DNA of 64,000 bases from JAITMY01 sp031549685. Lineage in GTDB: Bacteria; Bacteroidota; Bacteroidia; Bacteroidales; UBA932. The position numbers were made by a program, and so were the translations under genes. Under the pieces are notes generated by a model, which was not told the DNA's origin, searched no databases, and worked only from the letters and a program-made list of their open reading frames with translations. This document shows, one piece after another, positions 1-8,145 of the stretch. The stretch covers positions 19,090 to 83,089 of the forward strand of contig JAVBPG010000022.1 of assembly GCA_031549685.1 (NCBI GenBank). Direction: 5' to 3'. The first letter of the stretch is position 1. Each line of letters opens with the position of its first letter.

Positions 1-782
1 TGGATGAGGTTGGTAAAGCCCATGCGCTTGAGCATTTCGGGCACCAGCTTCACGCCGCAGCCGTGCAGCGGGGTATATACGATTTTTATGTCGTTGTGCT
101 TGGCAATGGCCTCGGGCGAAAGGCAAATCAAACCCTTGATGCCGTTGAGGTAAATGTCATCCACCTCGGCGCCTATGGTTTCGATTTTGCCCGCATCGCC
201 GCTGAACTTTACCTGCGCCGGGTCGGTAATGCTGTTTACCTCGTCGATAATATTCTTATCGTGCGGAGCCAGCACCTGCGCGCCGTCGTCCCAGTAGGCC
301 TTGTAGCCGTTGTACTCCTTGGGGTTGTGCGAGGCCGTGAGCATTACGCCGCTCTGGCAGCCCAGCAGTCGAATGGCAAAGCTGAGCTCGGGCGTGGGGC
401 GCAGCCCGTCGAAGAAGTAAACGTGAAAGCCGTTGGCGGCAAAAATCTCGGCCACGGTTTTTGCAAAAAACGGACTGTTGTTGCGGCAGTCGTGCGCAAT
501 GGCCACCTTGATTTGCGGCAGCGAGGCAAAGGATTTTTTGAGGTAGTTGGCCAGGCCTTGCGTGGCCATGCCCACGGTGTACTTGTTCATGCGGTTGGTG
601 CCCACTCCCATGATACCGCGCAGACCGCCCGTACCGAATTCCAGGTTCTGGTAAAAGCTTTCCACCAGCTCTTTTTCGTTGTTCTGCATCAAGTCCTTGA
701 CCTGAGCCTTTGTTTCATCGTCAAAATTACCTGTAAGCCATGCATTTGCACGCTCCAATACATTTTTATCCACGTTACTCAT
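1..782 (-). CDS. Phospho-sugar mutase (phosphoglucomutase/phosphomannomutase), N-terminal part
   Basis: Interconverts hexose 1- and 6-phosphates, feeding nucleotide-sugar synthesis. About 260 N-terminal codons are visible; the rest lies beyond the left window edge. The phosphoserine loop TASHNPKEYNGYK is intact with Ser at residue 151, and EFGTGGLRGIMG near residue 48 is the usual start of domain I. The ATG at 780-782 gives MSNVDKNVLERANAW, a normal start for this family. It lies downstream of rfbD on the same strand, behind a 260-bp spacer that holds a palindromic repeat. Whether glucose or mannose phosphates are preferred cannot be told from this fragment. Confidence 0.9.
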   Translation of the reverse strand, partial: MSNVDKNVLERANAWLTGNFDDETKAQVKDLMQNNEKELVESFYQNLEFGTGGLRGIMGVGTNRMNKYTVGMATQGLANYLKKSFASLPQIKVAIAHDCRNNSPFFAKTVAEIFAANGFHVYFFDGLRPTPELSFAIRLLGCQSGVMLTASHNPKEYNGYKAYWDDGAQVLAPHDKNIIDEVNSITDPAQVKFSGDAGKIETIGAEVDDIYLNGIKGLICLSPEAIAKHNDIKIVYTPLHGCGVKLVPEMLKRMGFTNLI

Positions 783-844
783 AGTTTTACGATTTATGAA
801 TTATTACTTGCGATTTATTATTGATGAATCAATCTCAACCTTGG

Positions 845-972
845 CGTCATTGCGAGGAGGAACGACGAAGCAATCTCTGTCATTCTGAGTGACACGAAGA
901 ATCTCTATTCCAAACTACTTTGCCTAGATATTGAGATTGCTTCGTCCTCCGTCCCTCGTTCTCGCAATGACG
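845..972. repeat. REP-like palindromic element, TCATTGCGAG type, with a nested second repeat
   Basis: An inverted pair starts GTCATTGCGAGGAGGAACGA and ends with its near complement at 941-972. Inside, at 878-908, lies another palindromic unit (GTCATTCTGAGTGACACGAA). It fills the spacer between rfbD and the mutase gene, with no ORF of its own. It could fold in RNA and protect or terminate the transcript. Confidence 0.8.
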
Positions 973-1000
973 TTCTTGAATAGCATTATGCGAACTGGAT

Positions 1001-1025
1001 ATCCTTCACTTCGTTCAGGATGACA
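1001..1025. repeat. Half-unit of a second REP-like family (TTCGTTCAGGATGACAG)
   Basis: The sequence ATCCTTCACTTCGTTCAGGA, followed by TGACAG, resembles the reverse of the GTCATTCTGAG unit nested at 878-908. It is 17 bases from the rfbD stop codon, so the spacer carries two related repeats. Confidence 0.55.
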
Positions 1026-1041
1026 GCTGGCAAAGACTTAG

Positions 1042-1908
1042 CTACTTCAACTTCTCCACGACTTTTCTCAAGCTATCCTTCCAGTACGGAATTTCCACGC
1101 CGTAGGTTTGCTTTAGCTTTGCCTTGTTCAGCACGCTGTAGTGCGGACGCTGAGCGGGTGTTGGGTAGTCTTTGCTTTCTATCGGAAAAACCTTACACGG
1201 ACGGCTCCCCAGCTCCATTACTTCACGCGCAAAATCGTACCAGCTGCACACGCCCTCGTTGCTGTAGTGGTACACGCCGCCGACAAACGGGCAGGCTCCA
1301 CCGCCGACTTTTTCAATCACGGCTGCAATGCATGCTGCCAAATCGGCCGCGTTGGTGGGTGTTCCCACCTGGTCAAACACCACGTTGAGCGTAGGTTTTT
1401 CAGCACCCAGACGCAGCATGGTTTTTACAAAGTTGTTGCCAAATATGGAGTACAGCCATGCTGTGCGAATTACCATACTCTTGCCATACGCCAGCGCAAA
1501 TTGCTCGCCCTGCAGCTTTGTGCGCCCGTACTCCGACTGCGGATTTACCTCATCTTCCTCCTTATAGGGAAGGTATCCCATGCCGTCAAAAACGTAATCG
1601 GTGGAAACATGAATGAAGTAGGCTCCGCTATTTTTTGCTGCCTCCGCTAAATTTTTCACGGCGGTGGCATTTATCAGCGTAGCCAAATCCTTTTCCGCCT
1701 CGGCCTTATCTACAGCGGTGTACGCAGCGCAATTTACAATAAATTTCGGTTGGTGCAGCTCGCAGTAGCTATTTACCTGAGCAGCATTTGTAATATCCAA
1801 ATCCGCCACATCGGTAAATAAGAACTCCACCCCCGACATGCGCTTAGCGCACTCCTTGAGCTCGCTGCCCAGCTGCCCGTTACTTCCCGTTACTAATACT
1901 TTTATCAT
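1042..1908 (-). CDS. rfbD: dTDP-4-dehydrorhamnose reductase
   Basis: Reduces dTDP-4-dehydro-L-rhamnose to dTDP-L-rhamnose for surface polysaccharide. It is 288 aa, the normal size. The NAD(P)-binding loop TGSNGQLGSEL is at residues 7-17 and the short-chain dehydrogenase pair Tyr127/Lys131 sits in YGRTK; VSTDYVFDG is also typical of RfbD. rfbA, rfbB and rfbC are not adjacent. It lies between the UDP-xylose synthase and phospho-sugar mutase genes on the same strand. The repeat-filled spacers leave it open whether the four genes form one transcript. Confidence 0.93.
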   Translation of the reverse strand: MIKVLVTGSNGQLGSELKECAKRMSGVEFLFTDVADLDITNAAQVNSYCELHQPKFIVNCAAYTAVDKAEAEKDLATLINATAVKNLAEAAKNSGAYFIHVSTDYVFDGMGYLPYKEEDEVNPQSEYGRTKLQGEQFALAYGKSMVIRTAWLYSIFGNNFVKTMLRLGAEKPTLNVVFDQVGTPTNAADLAACIAAVIEKVGGGACPFVGGVYHYSNEGVCSWYDFAREVMELGSRPCKVFPIESKDYPTPAQRPHYSVLNKAKLKQTYGVEIPYWKDSLRKVVEKLK

Positions 1909-1930
1909 AAAAAACTATTCTCAATCATAG

Positions 1931-2024
1931 CGTCATTGCGAGCAAAGCGAAGCAATCTTTATTTTGGCAAAGCCAACTATAGTTTGAGATTGCTTCGTCC
2001 TCGTTCCTCGTCCTCGCAATGACG
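1931..2024. repeat. REP-like palindromic element, TCATTGCGAG type
   Basis: It opens with CGTCATTGCGAGCAAAGCGA and closes with CCTCGTCCTCGCAATGACG, so the ends pair. It occupies nearly the whole spacer between rfbD and the UDP-xylose synthase gene and ends only 6 bases from the latter's stop codon. It belongs to the same family as 845-972. Confidence 0.8.
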
Positions 2025-2030
2025 AATACT

Positions 2031-2966
2031 TTAAACTTTACTTCTAAAATACGCTATCGTCTTAATCAATCCTTCCTCCAGCTGCACGTTGGGCTTCCAG
2101 CCGCTGAGCAAGTCGTAGGCCTTTTTAATATCGGGCTGACGCTGCCTCGGGTCGTCGGAGGGGAGGGGTTTGAAAATTAACTTCGACGTTGAACCGGTCA
2201 GCTTGATTACCTTTTCTGCCAGCTCCAGCATGGTAAATTCGTTGGGATTTCCTACGTTTACGGGGCCCGTAACGTTGTCGGGCGTGGCCATAAGGCGCGC
2301 CATCCCCTCCACCAAATCGTCCACGTACTGGAAGCTGCGCGTTTGCGTTCCATCGCCGTAAATGGTAATATCCTCGCCGCGCAGGGCCTGCACGATGAAG
2401 TTCGACACCACGCGCCCGTCGTCGGGATTCATGCGCGGCCCGTAGGTGTTGAATATGCGAATGATTTTGATGCGCACGTTGTTTTGTCGGTGGTAGTCCA
2501 TGAACAAGGTTTCGGCGCAGCGCTTGCCCTCGTCGTAGCACGAGCGGATGCCAATGGGGTTTACGTTGCCCCAGTAGCTCTCGGGCTGCGGATGCACATC
2601 GGGGTCGCCGTACACCTCGCTGGTGGAGGCTTGTAGCACCTTGGCCTTTACACGTTTTGCCAAACCCAGCATATTGATAGCACCCATTACCGATGTCTTC
2701 ACTGTTTTAATCGGGTTGTACTGGTAGTGCACTGGCGAGGCGGGGCAGGCCAGGTTGTAGATTTCGTCCACCTCGGCGTAAAACGGCGTGGTTACATCGT
2801 GGCGCACCAGCTCAAAGTAGGGGTTGCTCAGCAGGTGGGCAATATTCTCCTTGCTTCCCGTAAAGTAGTTGTCGAGGCAAACCACATCGTTACCCTCGTT
2901 GAGCAGGCGCTCGCACAAGTGCGACCCTATAAATCCGGCGCCGCCGGTGATGAGAATTCTTTTCAT
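2031..2966 (-). CDS. UDP-glucuronate decarboxylase (UDP-xylose synthase)
   Basis: Extended short-chain dehydrogenase that decarboxylates UDP-glucuronate to UDP-xylose using bound NAD. It is 311 aa, the usual length of the soluble form. The Rossmann loop GGAGFIGSHL is at residues 8-17 and the catalytic Tyr144/Lys148 pair is in SCYDEGKR. The segments NLACPASPVHYQ and STSEVYGDPDVHPQPE are characteristic of UXS rather than of UDP-glucose 4-epimerase. It lies directly downstream of ugd, which makes its substrate, so the pair is a two-step UDP-glucose to UDP-xylose route. Confidence 0.93.
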   Translation of the reverse strand: MKRILITGGAGFIGSHLCERLLNEGNDVVCLDNYFTGSKENIAHLLSNPYFELVRHDVTTPFYAEVDEIYNLACPASPVHYQYNPIKTVKTSVMGAINMLGLAKRVKAKVLQASTSEVYGDPDVHPQPESYWGNVNPIGIRSCYDEGKRCAETLFMDYHRQNNVRIKIIRIFNTYGPRMNPDDGRVVSNFIVQALRGEDITIYGDGTQTRSFQYVDDLVEGMARLMATPDNVTGPVNVGNPNEFTMLELAEKVIKLTGSTSKLIFKPLPSDDPRQRQPDIKKAYDLLSGWKPNVQLEEGLIKTIAYFRSKV

Positions 2967-2992
2967 TTTGTAATATCAAACATTAATCCATA

Positions 2993-3080
2993 TTGTCATT
3001 GCGGGCTTGACCCGCAATCTCCCACCTAATTTTAGGATGCAGTTAGTGACGGAGATCCCGAATCAAGTTCGGGATGACAA
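2993..3080. repeat. REP-like palindromic element, chimeric (TCATTGCGGG arm with TTCGGGATGACAA arm)
   Basis: The left unit TTGTCATTGCGGGCTTGACC forms a small hairpin with CCGCAATC. The right unit is GATCCCGAATCAAGTTCGGG followed by ATGACAA. The same left/right pairing recurs inside fmt at 55172-55237. The element separates ugd from the UDP-xylose synthase gene. Confidence 0.8.
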
Positions 3081-3104
3081 GCAGCAGCATGTTACTGCCA
3101 CTGC

Positions 3105-4430
3105 CTACTGCAGCTTCCTCCTTCCTATTCCGTAGTACACAAATCCCTGCTCCTTCATTTCCGCCGGTTCGTAAATGTTGCGCCCGTCAAAAACTACGGG
3201 TTGCTTGAGCGCCTGCTTGGCGGCGGCGTAGTCAAACACGCGGAACTCCGACCACTCGGTCATCAGCGCCAAGGCATCGGCGCCCTGCAGGGCTTCGTAG
3301 GCCGACTTGGCGTACTCAACGGTGTTGCCCAAATACTTTTGCGCCTCGTGCATGGCCACCGGGTCGTAGGCTACCACCGTTGCGCCGTTCTCGACTAAGC
3401 GGCGGACAACCGTGAGCGCAGGTGCCTCGCGCATATCGTCGGTGTTGGGCTTGAACGAAAGCCCCCACACCGCAATGCGGCGACCTTTTACATTGCCCTT
3501 GAAGAATGCACGTATTTTATTAAAAATCAAATCTTTTTGACGCTCATTTACGTACTCTACCGCCTTGAGAATTTCGAGCTCGGGGCCGTACTCGGTGGCG
3601 GTTTTAATAATGGCCTTCACATCCTTGGGGAAGCAGCTGCCGCCGTAGCCCGCGCCGGGGTAAATGAACTTGCTGCCGATGCGCGGGTCGCTGCCAATGC
3701 CCTTGCGCACCAGCGTGGCGTCGGCGCCAACGAGCTCGCACAGGTTGGCAATGTCGTTCATAAAGCTGATTTTGGTGGCCAGCATGGCGTTGGCGGCGTA
3801 CTTGGTCAGCTCCGACGAGGCGATATCCATAAAAATAATAGGGTGCCCGTTGAGCAGGAAGGGCTTGTAGAGGCGCTCCATCGTTTTTTGCGCCAGCTCG
3901 CTCTCCACTCCCACCACAATGCGGTCGGGCTTGAGGAAATCGTCAATGGCGTTACCCTCCTTCAGGAACTCGGGGTTGGAGGCCACATCAAAGGGCAGCT
4001 TTACGCCGCGCTTATCAAGCTCGGCCTGCACGGCGCTTTTTACCTTTTGCGAGGTGCCCACCGGAACCGTGCTTTTGGTTACCACCACCATGTAGTGGTC
4101 AAGGTTTTTTCCAACCTCTGAAGCTACCTGCAGCACGTATTTCAGGTCGGCGCTGCCGTCCTCGTCGGAGGGTGTGCCCACGGCAATAAATACTACATCG
4201 GCATCCTTTATGCTTTCGGCCAGCGAGGTGGTAAAATGCAGCCGTCCTTTCTCTGCATTGCGCTTCACCACATCCTCCAGGCCCGGCTCCCAAATGGGGA
4301 TTTGCCCGGCCTTGAGCATGTCCACCTTCGACTTATTAATATCCACGCAGGTAACGTTAATGCCCGTTTCGGCAAAACACGCGCCGCTAACCAATCCTAC
4401 GTAACCCGTACCAACAACCGATATTTTCAT
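3105..4430 (-). CDS. ugd: UDP-glucose 6-dehydrogenase
   Basis: Oxidises UDP-glucose to UDP-glucuronate with two NAD+. It is 441 aa, the normal length. The N-terminal NAD-binding loop is VGTGYVGLVSG at residues 6-16. The catalytic cysteine is Cys266 in GYGGSCFPKD, and the C-terminal UDP-binding segment WGLSFKPNTDDMREAP is present. It is the first gene of the minus-strand nucleotide-sugar group and is followed by UDP-xylose synthase. A -7 box lies about 35 bases upstream of the ATG. Confidence 0.95.
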   Translation of the reverse strand: MKISVVGTGYVGLVSGACFAETGINVTCVDINKSKVDMLKAGQIPIWEPGLEDVVKRNAEKGRLHFTTSLAESIKDADVVFIAVGTPSDEDGSADLKYVLQVASEVGKNLDHYMVVVTKSTVPVGTSQKVKSAVQAELDKRGVKLPFDVASNPEFLKEGNAIDDFLKPDRIVVGVESELAQKTMERLYKPFLLNGHPIIFMDIASSELTKYAANAMLATKISFMNDIANLCELVGADATLVRKGIGSDPRIGSKFIYPGAGYGGSCFPKDVKAIIKTATEYGPELEILKAVEYVNERQKDLIFNKIRAFFKGNVKGRRIAVWGLSFKPNTDDMREAPALTVVRRLVENGATVVAYDPVAMHEAQKYLGNTVEYAKSAYEALQGADALALMTEWSEFRVFDYAAAKQALKQPVVFDGRNIYEPAEMKEQGFVYYGIGRRKLQ

Positions 4431-4463
4431 TGCTTTACTTTATTTTTTTATTGGGTAGAACCA

Positions 4464-4471
4464 CAAAGATA
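4464..4471 (-). promoter_or_regulatory. Bacteroidota -7 promoter box for ugd
   Basis: Read on the minus strand the sequence is TATCTTTG, matching TAnnTTTG. It is 33 bases upstream of the ugd ATG. No clear TTTG is seen at the -33 distance, so only the -7 half is supported. Confidence 0.5.
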
Positions 4472-4629
4472 ATGAAAAATGGGATGAGGTGCGGTTAAAT
4501 CTGATTTTCATAATCAAATCCGAATTTATTTTGCTTCAACCCTTTATACTTTCACCAAAAATGTGTAACATTACACTCCTTTTTTACGCGAGTGCTTTGG
4601 GAGTATCACTGAAAAAATCAACACGCTTT

Positions 4630-5988
4630 ATGGACAGAAGAAAATTCTTGCGCAGCGCAGGCATGGCCTTGGCTGCTGCGGCCGTAGCTTCGAGGTCAAT
4701 GGATGCGCTGGCGCAAAGCCCTTTGACGGGCGGTAAAAAGTTGCGCCTGGCTATGGTGGGTACCGGCCATAGGGGAGGCCGCATGTGGGGAAGCTCCGTG
4801 AGGGCCGAGTACGGCGACATGGTGGAGTTTGTGGGCCTGTGCGACATTAACCCCGGGCGCCTGGAGCATGTGGCCAAGTATATAGGTGTGGGTAGTGAGT
4901 GCAAGCTCTACACCGATTTCGATAAGATGCTGCTCGAGCAAAAGCCCGACATGCTCATTGTTACCACGGTGGATGCCACGCACGATGAGTTTATTGTGAA
5001 GGGGCTCAACGCCGGGTGTAACATTGTTACCGAAAAGCCCATGACCACCGACGAACTAAAGTGCCAGGCCATACTCGACGCCGAGCGCCGGAGCGGAAAA
5101 AAGGTCATTGTAACTTTTAACTACCGCTACTCGCCGCACCGCCAAAAAATTTACGAGCTGCTGCGCGAGGGGCGCGTAGGCGAGGTAACCTCGGTGGACT
5201 TCCACTGGTACCTGAACACGAGCCACGGCGCCGACTACTTTCGCCGCTGGCACCGCCTGGTCGAAAAGGGAGGATCGCTGTGGGTGCACAAGGCCAGCCA
5301 CCACTTCGACCTGCTGGGCTGGTGGCTGGAGTCCGAACCCGAAAGCGTGTACGCCCTTGGCTCGCTCGATTTTTACGGAAAAAACGGGAAGCTGCGCGCC
5401 ACCGGCTGCCGGGCTTGCCCGCATACCAAGGAGTGCAAGTTCTTTTTTGATATTACCAAAAACGAGTACCTCTACAACCTGTACTGCAAAAATGAGCAGT
5501 ACGATGGCTACCTGCGCGATGGCTGCGTGTTTAAGGAGGATATCAATATTTTTGACAAAATGGCGGCTACCATTAAGTACGCCAACGGAGTGCAGGTAGC
5601 ATACTCGCTCACAGCCTACTCGCCCTACGAGGGCTACCGCATTGCCTTCAACGGCACCAAGGGGCGCCTCGAGGCATGGATAAGGGAGGACAAGGCCGCG
5701 CCCGGCAGCGATACCGGCTACGACGAGCTGACCCTGCTTACCAACTTCGGTGGCGTTGAGACCTTTCGCATACCCCAGGCCGAGGGGCACGGCGGCGGCG
5801 ATGTGCGGCTGAAGGATAAAATATTTCGCTACCCCAACGCCGAGGATAAGTACCGGCAGGCGGCCGGATCGCGCGATGGGGCCATGGCCATACTTACCGG
5901 CGTGGCGGCGCGACAAAGCATTGGTACAGGGAAGGTTATTCGCATAGCCGACCTCAGCGACCTGGTGCCGCAAGTCGCAAAGGCATAA
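4630..5988 (+). CDS. Tat-exported Gfo/Idh/MocA family oxidoreductase
   Basis: NAD(P)-dependent sugar oxidoreductase family; the substrate is unknown. I start it at 4630 because MDRRKFLRSAG is a twin-arginine signal; an upstream in-frame ATG at 4489 would add 47 residues with no family likeness. The product is 452 aa. After the signal come the Rossmann loop VGTGHRGGRMWG and the family signature EKPMTTDE. An internal Cys-rich stretch (CRACPHTKEC, then YC and DGC) might hold metal or form disulfides. The Tat signal suggests export folded with cofactor. Many Bacteroidota relatives act on glycans, but nothing next to it shows a glycan locus. Confidence 0.85.
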   Translation: MDRRKFLRSAGMALAAAAVASRSMDALAQSPLTGGKKLRLAMVGTGHRGGRMWGSSVRAEYGDMVEFVGLCDINPGRLEHVAKYIGVGSECKLYTDFDKMLLEQKPDMLIVTTVDATHDEFIVKGLNAGCNIVTEKPMTTDELKCQAILDAERRSGKKVIVTFNYRYSPHRQKIYELLREGRVGEVTSVDFHWYLNTSHGADYFRRWHRLVEKGGSLWVHKASHHFDLLGWWLESEPESVYALGSLDFYGKNGKLRATGCRACPHTKECKFFFDITKNEYLYNLYCKNEQYDGYLRDGCVFKEDINIFDKMAATIKYANGVQVAYSLTAYSPYEGYRIAFNGTKGRLEAWIREDKAAPGSDTGYDELTLLTNFGGVETFRIPQAEGHGGGDVRLKDKIFRYPNAEDKYRQAAGSRDGAMAILTGVAARQSIGTGKVIRIADLSDLVPQVAKA

Positions 5989-6027
5989 AAAATTGTTGTA
6001 AAACAAAAAATAGAGCGTTTTTTTAGC

Positions 6028-6058
6028 TTTCCTTAAAGTATTTTTTTGATTACTTTTG
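6028..6058 (+). promoter_or_regulatory. Bacteroidota promoter for the MATE gene
   Basis: The -7 box TACTTTTG is at 6051-6058. A weak -33 element (TTTC at 6028-6031) lies about 20 bases upstream. The predicted start of transcription is about 55 bases before the ATG at 6121. Confidence 0.55.
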
Positions 6059-6120
6059 CAACTTGTTGTTGCACACTGTTGGATAATGGAGAGAGAAGCA
6101 CATAAAACAGCACCTGTATC

Positions 6121-7482
6121 ATGAAAAACATGACTACAGGACCTGTGGGGAAGCAAATTTGTATGTTTGCGCTTCCCATCTTGGTGGCGGAGTTTTTGCA
6201 GGAAATGCACTACGCCGTAGATAGCTTTATAGCTGGTAACTACCTGCGGGGTGGAAGCAGCTTGGCTATTGCCGCCATTGGGTCTACGTGGTATGTCATG
6301 CTGCTCTTCTTCTCGTTTTTGGTGGGTTTTAGCATTGGTGGCTCGGTAGTTATAGCACAGTTTGTGGGTGCCCGTAAGGAGGCCCGACTGGGGAATACTA
6401 TTACCACCCTCATTATTGCCCTGCTGGTAGCTGCACCTGTTATTAGCGCCATATCCTTTTTCTTTGCCGACGACCTGCTGAGGCTCCTGCGCGTGCCGCG
6501 CGAGATAATGCCCTTGGCCATAGCCTACCTGCGCACGCTGCTGGTGGGGCTTATTTTTATGATTGGCTACAGCCAGGTGAGCGCCATTTACCGCGGCCTG
6601 GGCGACGCCAAAACTCCTCTACTACTAGTGCTGCTTTCCATTACGCTCAACACCATTTTTAGCCTTACCTTCATTTTTGTTTTCAACATAGGAATTGTCG
6701 GCTTAGGTGTTGCCACCATTACCGCTCAGGGTATTGCCTTCGTGGTGGGCATTGCTTTATTGATGTACAGGGATAGGCTCATCCCGCGCAAGCTTAAGGA
6801 GTGGAAGTTCAACTTTCGCATTTGGGTTAAGGTAATGAAGCTGGCTGCGCCGGTGGGGTTGGACATGATGTTTGTGGCGGGCAGCCTGCTGGCCATTGCC
6901 GTGTTTATCAACGATTCGGGGCCTAACGTAATAGCTGCCATAACCATAGCGCAAACCGTGGACGAGCTGGTGCTGGTGGTGGGTATGGCCTTGGCCGGAG
7001 CGGTATCGGTATTTGTGGGGCAAAACCTTGCGGCAGGACAGTACCAAAGGGCAAGAAAGGGTGTAGTAGTGGGGGCGGTCATAGCGCTGGGCGTGGCTGT
7101 GCTGGCTACCGTTTTTGCCATATTTGGCAGCGAGCCGCTGGCGCGCATGTTTACCAACAACCTGAATATTGTTGCCATAGTAAAGGAGTATTTGTTCATT
7201 GTAGGCATATTTTACGTTGTTTATACCACAACCTTGGTGGTAACCGGAGCGCTGCAGGGAGCCGGCAGAACCATACTCCCCATGATAGCCTCGCTGCTAT
7301 CGCTGTGGGTGGTGCGCGTACCGCTAACCTGGATATTGTCCGACCGCATAGGGCCTAAAGGCATTTGGTGGGCGCAGGTGGTTGCGTGGATTCTATGTTA
7401 CTTTATCATAATAGGTTATGCCCGCTTTACTAAGCTTGGTATGATGCTGAAGCAGAAGGACAAAGATTTGAACAGCAAATAG
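6121..7482 (+). CDS. MATE family efflux transporter
   Basis: Multidrug and toxin extrusion type exporter of the inner membrane, normally driven by Na+ or H+. It is 453 aa with about twelve hydrophobic segments arranged as two MatE repeats (roughly residues 15-175 and 235-400). The first repeat contains the usual QxMHYAVDSFIAG-like stretch and the second GALQGAGRT. The substrate cannot be inferred. It is monocistronic, with its own promoter and a strong hairpin terminator just after the stop codon. Confidence 0.93.
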   Translation: MKNMTTGPVGKQICMFALPILVAEFLQEMHYAVDSFIAGNYLRGGSSLAIAAIGSTWYVMLLFFSFLVGFSIGGSVVIAQFVGARKEARLGNTITTLIIALLVAAPVISAISFFFADDLLRLLRVPREIMPLAIAYLRTLLVGLIFMIGYSQVSAIYRGLGDAKTPLLLVLLSITLNTIFSLTFIFVFNIGIVGLGVATITAQGIAFVVGIALLMYRDRLIPRKLKEWKFNFRIWVKVMKLAAPVGLDMMFVAGSLLAIAVFINDSGPNVIAAITIAQTVDELVLVVGMALAGAVSVFVGQNLAAGQYQRARKGVVVGAVIALGVAVLATVFAIFGSEPLARMFTNNLNIVAIVKEYLFIVGIFYVVYTTTLVVTGALQGAGRTILPMIASLLSLWVVRVPLTWILSDRIGPKGIWWAQVVAWILCYFIIIGYARFTKLGMMLKQKDKDLNSK

Positions 7483-7502
7483 TAAGCTTGAACAAAAGCG
7501 AA

Positions 7503-7539
7503 GGCCGATGCTAACTTGCTTAGCATCGGCCTCTTTTTT
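7503..7539 (+). terminator. Rho-independent terminator after the MATE gene
   Basis: A perfect 12-bp stem (GGCCGATGCTAA with TTAGCATCGGCC) has loop CTTGC and is followed by TCTTTTTT. It lies 21 bases after the MATE stop codon, between convergent genes. Confidence 0.92.
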
Positions 7540-7564
7540 CATCCGGTAGTAGGGTAGCGCAACC

Positions 7565-7984
7565 CTATTCGCAACCCACCATCCAGCTAATGCCGAATTT
7601 ATCAACGAGCATGCCGAACATGGGTGCCCAAAAGGTTTGCTGCAGCGGCATGGTAACTTGCCCGCCCGCAGCCAGGCCCTTGAAAATCTTGCCGGCTTCC
7701 TCGGCGTTGGCGGCGCTGACCGATAGCGAAATGTTGTTACCCACCGTGGGCTTCATGCCCAGCTCCGCGCTCATATCGCAGCCCAGCAGCATGGTTTCCT
7801 TGCTAATGGGCAAGCCAATGTGCATAATTTTATCCTGCAGCGCCTCGGGAATGGGCCTATCGGCCGAGGGCATATCCTTGTAGCGCCCCAGGTAGCTAAA
7901 CTCACCGCCGAAAACCGATTGGTAGAAGTTGAACGCCTCCTCGCAGGTGCCTTCAAAGCTCAGGTAGCAGCATACTGTTGCCAT
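7565..7984 (-). CDS. VOC superfamily protein, PhnB-like
   Basis: Small 139-aa protein of the glyoxalase/bleomycin-resistance fold, in the PhnB-like branch. Typical elements are the opening YLSFEGTCEEAFNFYQSVFG, the central HIGLPI and LLGCDM strands, and the closing segment with WAPMFGMLVDKFGISWMV. Proteins of this branch are common and mostly unassigned, so no reaction is proposed. It is convergent with the MATE gene and has a -7 box about 45 bases upstream. Confidence 0.88.
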   Translation of the reverse strand: MATVCCYLSFEGTCEEAFNFYQSVFGGEFSYLGRYKDMPSADRPIPEALQDKIMHIGLPISKETMLLGCDMSAELGMKPTVGNNISLSVSAANAEEAGKIFKGLAAGGQVTMPLQQTFWAPMFGMLVDKFGISWMVGCE

Positions 7985-8029
7985 AGTGTTTTTTGTTTAA
8001 ATGTTAGAAAATCTGTTTTTTACTTAAAG

Positions 8030-8037
8030 CAAAGGTA
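8030..8037 (-). promoter_or_regulatory. Bacteroidota -7 promoter box for the VOC gene
   Basis: On the minus strand this reads TACCTTTG, the preferred form of TAnnTTTG. The VOC ATG is 45 bases downstream. No good -33 element is visible. Confidence 0.5.
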
Positions 8038-8086
8038 AGAAATTTGCGGCAATAACCTTTTCTAATCTTAAAAAGCCAATGCTGCA

Positions 8087-8117
8087 TTGCCAAATGATAA
8101 ATCATTCCGTAAATTTG
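8087..8117 (+). promoter_or_regulatory. Bacteroidota promoter for the RelA/SpoT-type gene
   Basis: The -7 box TAAATTTG is at 8110-8117 and TTGC at 8087-8090 lies 19 bases upstream of it, the expected -33 spacing. The leader before the ATG at 8146 would be about 20 bases. Confidence 0.55.
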
Positions 8118-8145
8118 TACTTTCTACAATTTTTTCGCCTCCCCC

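Noticed and set aside
63..824. Long plus-strand ORF of 253 codons opposite the phospho-sugar mutase
   Set aside because: It is the antisense shadow of a clear coding region; its translation has no recognisable motif, while the minus strand has the TASHNP active site.
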